64,000 bases of DNA from assembly GCA_963920575.1 (NCBI GenBank), contig OY986975.1, positions 762,650 to 826,649 on the forward strand. The letters run 5' to 3'. Below, piece by piece: positions 58,794 to 64,000 of the stretch. The translations under genes were made by a program, and so were the position numbers. Below the pieces are notes generated by a model that saw only the letters and a list, made by a program, of their open reading frames with translations, ran no database searches and was not told the origin of the DNA. Origin of the DNA: Narthecium ossifragum (Eukaryota > Streptophyta > Magnoliopsida > Dioscoreales > Nartheciaceae). Position 1 is the first letter of the stretch, and the number at the start of each line of letters is the position of its first letter.

Positions 58794-60854
58794 TTAAGTT
58801 TGTAAACTTACTTGCATAGGAAGATAGAGTTTGAATTCAGGTGGGAGCTCCTCTTCAGAATACATGCGATCAGAGAAGTAAATTCTCCTCAGGCGGCAAT
58901 TCGCATGGACTTGGACACGGAGTGTCTCAACATAATTCGTGCCATATGCCCTTCTTGTGTAGTCAGCAAGGTTAATCTGAATATTATTCCACCCATCATC
59001 TAACCGTAAAGGCATCGTGCAGATAAATGGCTTCACTCGTGTCACAGACTGCAGAAAGAAGAGTGACAGAGCTGAATAAGACCTTGCTTTTCAATCAATA
59101 TGCTATCCTAAATCTATCAAACGGGAGGAAAATGCATAGATTGACGGCAAACAGATGAGTTATTCCATGGCAACAACGGAGTCATAAAAGCCATGGGATT
59201 TAAGATGTTTGTAATCAAGTGATAGCAGAATATGTTCAATCAAATACTTTGCAGGAAGAGGACCGCATTCATGATTATAGTTGCCACATAATAAACATAT
59301 GTCAAACTCATTAAGAGAACAGATCAGGGAAAGCAAGATCAAGTAGAACATAAGGTTTTAAGAAAAGAATTCGTGGAGGCATCATACAATAGTAAAGGTA
59401 GTTGGCTAGCAATATGTCTCCAAAAGGAATGATCAAACACATGCAATGGGCAAGACTTACACACTTGAAAATTAGATGCTCTGAAGCGCCGACGAACATT
59501 CTTATCATCCAACACTTGAATTTCAAAGCTGAAGTATTTCTTCAGATTTTTTACAATCATAACCAAAAATGGAAGCTTTATCCCAAGTGTTGCACCAGGA
59601 TCAGCAGGACAAGTGATGTATGTTGATTGCACATTTGAACCAACTATTTCTAGTACATTGGATTGGATGTCTTCATCTTGAGGACGCTTGATCTGCCCAT
59701 TGACAACTGTACAAAGTCCAAATTAAAAGTTCAAGAACAGAGTCATGAATTTAAGAATCCAAAATTGCCATCTCCATATGAAACGTTTTGAAATTACTAG
59801 GAAAGTTAACCTCAGAATGAGAAGATTGCGCAATGATAATGTTCACATATGAGCATTCAAGTAGCCTTGTAACAGTAATGACTTCCCATCTGATCGTCAA
59901 AAAGTTACACTTTAAATTGGTTTTTAAGTGCTTTCTCAATCTCAATATACTTGATTAGTCAACCCCATTTGTTTCTGGAAATATGAGTAAGAACCTCAAG
60001 AGCTGAGGTATATTTCCTTTTCAGACCACCTATATCAGCATATGTAGTTCTGAACAGCTCTAATAGCTCAAATTGAAAGACTAGGAAATTCCTAAGCATC
60101 ATATTATTAACTTAACTTGATCCTATTTCCTATAAAGGTTAACCCCACACACATAATTTGTCAAGAGCACCACATTTTGATCCTTAATGTTCCCAAACAT
60201 TTCCCCTAAAAGCTAGAGAAATCTTTATGAACAAGTTCCTTCCAGTACTTCAGCTAAAACCTTTATGCTTTAACATCCTAACCACAAGGCCCACAATATT
60301 TATTCTTTTTTCAAACAGAATTTTCACCATGCTGACAGCTATAAGTTCAGAAAATAGCACCAACCCTACTGTCCGAGTTACATAACCCCCAGCAAACCCA
60401 ATAGACAGGAATCACATAAGAACTAAAGATATGCCCGTTGTGACTCATGGTTTAGATGCTAGGTCCTTATAAGGTCTCAAATACTGGGGTTTGCTTGGCA
60501 TTCCCCCCTAAGCAAGGCTAATAGGCGCAACCAATAAAAAAAAACAGGATTTGGCTTCAGTGATCAAACAGATAAATATATTTTGAAAACCAACAAGCTG
60601 AATACAAGCGAAACGACCAACTTTACAAAGTAATTCAAGAAAATATAAGATACTGGAAAGGAACTAGAAACCTTCTTTATCCCAAATCTGCAAAGGCTTG
60701 CTCCTGTTGAAAAGCCAAGTAGGCAAAATCTTTATCAATTATCTCGGAGACTTAAAAGAATACAAAATAAAAAAAAGGATAGTGGATTGTCTGGAACATA
60801 CCCAAGGCTGTACAAGATGGACAGGAAACCCGATTGGAATGTATTCTTGAACAT
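58794..60854 (-). CDS. CFAP20: CFAP20/BUG22 family protein, four coding exons
   Basis: Read as complement(join(58794..59048, 59465..59706, 60672..60703, 60802..60854)), 193 aa. Exon 1 [18 protein letters not shown]; exon 2 [10 protein letters not shown]; exon 3 [20 protein letters not shown], then [20 protein letters not shown]; exon 4 [20 protein letters not shown], then [20 protein letters not shown] and EFKLYLPMQ. This follows human CFAP20 (193 aa) almost residue by residue. The family is known for cilia and flagella, yet occurs in plants without motile cells; a non-ciliary nuclear or microtubule role is likely but unproven. After MQ a consensus donor (CAA|GTAAGT) may splice to an unseen terminal exon. 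Read through, the frame stops at 58794 after VSLQT. A 5'-untranslated intron ending at about 60880 (GTTTTAG) is likely. Confidence 0.9.
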
Positions 60855-61433
60855 GTTTCTCAGTCTTATCTCCTGGAATCACCTAAAACAGGACAAAAGG
60901 CAGGGATCAAATCACCATCTTTCTTTCTTTACAATAACAAGCAATTGATTTCTAAGTCTCAAAAGAACAAAAGGCAATCCCAATACACCAAAATTCGATC
61001 TTGATCACTAAAAACCTACTAAATTTTAGTAATTTTTCGTTCATAAAGCAACATCAATGGACGCGCGGCCATACCGGCAGAGAAGGTGGGGTTTCTCCCC
61101 GAGGGAGAATCGAGAGACGGAGAAGAAACGAAATGGAAAACAAAGAACACAAGCGTTACCAGTAGCACGCCTCTCTCTTTCGCCGTCGACGCCGATCAGG
61201 GGACTTCGCCGTCGAGACGCTAACGTAGTTATAGATTAGGGGTTCCGATGTAGGTAGGTATAGGGTCCGGTGGGAGAGGGAGAGAGGCCGTTAGTTAAAC
61301 GGGTCGACACGATCACTATACCACATCCGACCCGGCCCACAACTATTATTAATACGGCCCAGTCGGCCCACTAAGGAAAGCAGACCATCTTGCTTCATTA
61401 CCACTTTCTTCCAAAAAAAAATCATTCGACAAT
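60855..61433. promoter_or_regulatory. 5' untranslated region and promoter of CFAP20
   Basis: It contains a probable leader exon around 61040-61240 and GGCCCA/GTCGGCCCA words at about 61335-61370 (site II-like), typical of housekeeping plant promoters. A short frame at 61057-61239 is taken as leader sequence. Confidence 0.45.
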
Positions 61434-62321
61434 GGGCCTGTTTGGTTGCTGAGAAGTGAGCTGAAGTGGAGTGACTTCTGAAGAGTGGAGTGGAGTGAAG
61501 TGAAGTGACTTCTGGGGGTTTCTGAGTTCTGGTGTTTGGTTGGTATTTGAAGTGGGATATGGTCACCCCCAACTATTTAATATTTTAATAATTTTTTTAT
61601 ATTAAAATATTAAAAATAATACTATTTTAGATGACGTGGACCAATCACGAGGTGCCACGTGACATGTGGGAACCATTTATATTATTATTTTATTACAGTA
61701 TGATATCATTAACATTATTTGCCACTTAAAATATTAAAATGAAAACATTAAAATAATATTTTAATATTAAAATATTAATAATTTAATAATTTAATAATTT
61801 TTAAATTAAATTATTAGAAATAATATTATTTTGGATGACATGGATCAATCACGAGGTGCCACGTGACATGTGGGATCCATTTATATTACTATTTTATTAC
61901 AGTATGATATTATTAACATTATTTGCCACTTAAAATATTAAAATTAAAACATTAAAACAATATTTTAATTTTAAAATATTAATAATTTAATAACTTTTAA
62001 ATTAAATTATTAGAAATAATATTATTTTGGATGACGTGGACCAATCACGAGGTGACACGTGATATGTGACACCTACTATATTAATATTTTATTACAGTAT
62101 AATATTATTAATATTATTTCCCACTTCACATGCCACTTCAAATGACTTCACGCCAAAAAGACCTGAAGTCGAAATGAGAAGTGGCAGCTTTGTCTACAGT
62201 GACTTGGAAGTGAGGCTGAAGTGACTTCAGCCCCACTTCCGAGCAACTAAACACCTGAAGTGGTTGGAGTCACTTCAAAAAAAGTGACTCCAGCTCCACT
62301 TCAGGCCAACCGAACAGGCCC
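61434..62321. mobile_element. 888-bp inverted-repeat element with three internal tandem units of about 200 bp
   Basis: The ends gggcctgtttggttgctga and ...ggccaaccgaacaggccc are inverted repeats, flanked by the 3-bp direct repeat aat (61431-61433 and 62322-62324). Subterminal parts repeat 'gaagtggagtgac' and 'actccagctccacttc'. The interior has three tandem copies of an AT-rich unit carrying gatgacgtggaccaatcacg and ccacgtgacatgtg, starting at about 61630, 61834 and 62030. No transposase is present. The end type suggests PIF/Harbinger. Confidence 0.75.
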
Positions 62322-62475
62322 AATAGCAAAAACTAAAGTGGATTTAATGTGCAAGTTTCTCTTCATTTTTTGACATTATAATATAAATAATTTTGAACCA
62401 TAAAAATATGAGAATAGTTCATTATCAAAGATTTGCTTGCAGAAAATATAAAAGTAACACTTCTAGGTCACCCGG

Positions 62476-64000
62476 TTGCTCAACAGTCCAGGCTCGAAGC
62501 CTCAAGGTATCGGTTTTAAACATTCAGACTTTTGCTTATCGCTTTTACTTTACGCCGATGGTTGCCTCCTCTTTACTCGAGCTATTTATTTTGAGGCAAG
62601 AGCACTAAGCAGAAGCTATTGGCTTTCAAGGCCCTATCGGGCTTAGAGATGAACCCCATTAAGTCAAGCATGATCTTCTCACCGATGGTACCTAAACAGA
62701 GGTGGATTGCCGTGGGGGGAATCCTAAGCATAGCCAAGACTAAGGAAACATGGTAGTACCTGGGAGCTCCGCTGAGTATTAAGAGACTTAAGAATGTAGA
62801 TTTTTCCAAGGTACTTGATAAGATGACAGGTCATGTTCTTAGGTGGCAAGGAAAGAAAATTTCCGAAGCAGGGAGAGTGGTACTCATCAAAGTTGTTCTC
62901 CAAGCAGTCTCGGCTTTCGTTATGGCGACGATGAGGATTCCAAGGTCAGTTATCTGACAGATGGAAAGGATATACAGACATTTCCTTTGGCAAGGCAAGA
63001 GATCTGGACTTGGACTAGTTGGTTGGAGGAAAATTTGTACCCCTATTGAGGCTGGCAAACTAGTATTGAGGAACTTGGATGTTTGGCAAAAGTCGCTAAA
63101 GGCTAAAGATTCGTGCGACTATTGGAGGACATGGAATCAGTTTGGACGCACGCTGTGAAGGCTAAATATCGTTCGCAAGGAGTTATCCCAACGGTGAAAG
63201 CAGAGAAGAGTGCTTCGGTTCACTGGAAGGATCTCTGCGAGGCTGGAGAACTACTCAGAGAGGGCCTTAGATGGATATCAGGATGAGAAAGCGAGATTGA
63301 TGTTTGGAAAGATGGATGCCTTTTGGATGAACCACTCGAGAGGAGGCCGAGATTGTTCATAGGTGATGGCAGCTGTGATGGTATGATGGTTGGTGATCTT
63401 ATGGAAGGCAACCAATGGAGATGGGAAAAGCTAATTAAGGTGATGCATCCCCATATGGTTCTTGACGATGAAGAATGGCATAGTCTATGGAGATTGAGAG
63501 TTGGCCCTCGAGTTTCGCATTTTTTGTGAAAGGTTTGGCATAGGAGGATACCGGTATGGGAATTTCTTTGGCGGATTCAAGCTTGCTTCGAGATAGAGTG
63601 CCCAATGTGTGGGAGGTGCACTGAGACTATAATCACGCACTCATTGAGTGTCCTTTTGCTCAGAAGGTCCTCCAAATAGTAGCGGGAAGGTGTGCCGATG
63701 AGCAGGTTTGGACTGCGGAGGAGGTGAGGAGGAATTTAGTGAGGTCTGGGTCGAGCTCCAATGATGGATTGTTAAAAACCTACCTGACGTATGGGCTGTG
63801 GAAAAGGCAAGGAATTGCTTACTGTTTGGTAAGAACACTGAGACAGAGGAAGTGGTGGCATGTTGGGTGATCCGGTTAGCAAAGGAGGTCATCAATCTAC
63901 CAAAACATAATCCTATTAAGAAGGTTGCGGAGAAATTGAGGAGTGGCCAGGCACTGCTGATCCAACGGGATGCATCACGGGATCTAACTTCTGAAGCAGC
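62476..64000 (+). pseudogene. Decayed LINE (non-LTR retrotransposon) ORF2, 3' half, continues past the window
   Basis: It opens in the reverse transcriptase core (LLLYADGCLLFTRA, where intact copies have YADD). Then come VPKQRWIAVGGIL, YLGAPLSIKRLKNVDFSKVL, GKKISEAGRVVLIKVVLQAV, WQGKRSGLGLVGWRKIC and the zf-RVT region (LWRLRVGPRVSHFL, VWHRRIPVWEFLWR, ECPMCGR.TETIIT). Several stops (for example after KETW, before QMERIYRHF, and after SHFL) and frame shifts make it non-functional. The 5' end is truncated near 62476. Confidence 0.85.

Noticed and set aside
1..64000. CRISPR arrays, operons, bacterial or organellar insertions
   Set aside because: No spaced identical repeats, ribosome-binding sites or plastid/mitochondrial gene blocks were seen; the sequence is nuclear plant DNA.

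Overview
The window is nuclear DNA of a flowering plant. Genes are split by GT-AG introns, AT-rich spacers are long, and mitochondrial and plastid-targeted nuclear genes sit among many plant transposon families. The intronless GC-rich PPR gene and the LAX PANICLE 2-like gene lean towards a monocot, but this is an inference and I cannot name the species. No prokaryote-type systems (CRISPR, operons) are present. I saw no convincing tRNA, rRNA or miRNA gene.

Layout: 1-6.1 kb is nested repeats: an LTR retrotransposon on the minus strand whose 5' LTR sits inside an older LTR of a second family, followed by a degenerate repeat field and a hAT element. 7.2-24.7 kb is the gene-rich core: a histidine-phosphatase (phosphoglycerate-mutase-like) gene (+), a DYW-class PPR editing factor resembling MEF14 (+), a tiny Cys-rich ORF (+), a small two-helix ER membrane protein of probable Pkr1 type (-), URI prefoldin (+), plastid acyl carrier protein (-), and a weakly supported small gene of unknown function starting at 24.7 kb (+). 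Two gene pairs are divergent and share short promoters. 28-33 kb is repeats and spacer. 33.5-40.2 kb is a LAX PANICLE 2-like gene whose last exon lies 5.4 kb beyond the others. 42.8-43.4 kb is a SAM-domain gene (-), and 47.9-49.6 kb a seven-exon bHLH transcription factor (-). 50-57.5 kb is transposon-dominated, with one clean 2.7-kb solo LTR. 58.8-60.9 kb is CFAP20/BUG22 (-). The right edge holds a 0.9-kb terminal-inverted-repeat element and a decayed LINE running off the window.

The genes do not form one pathway. Recurrent themes are organelle RNA editing (PPR), plastid lipid synthesis (ACP), RNA polymerase assembly and chaperoning (URI), V-ATPase assembly (Pkr1-like, tentative), and shoot architecture or growth regulators (LAX2-like, SAM, bHLH). 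The most useful results here are exon structures read directly from splice signals. These include terminal or internal exons that open-reading-frame scans miss, and transposon boundaries fixed by target-site duplications. I found no convincing previously undescribed system; the best candidates for follow-up are listed as findings.
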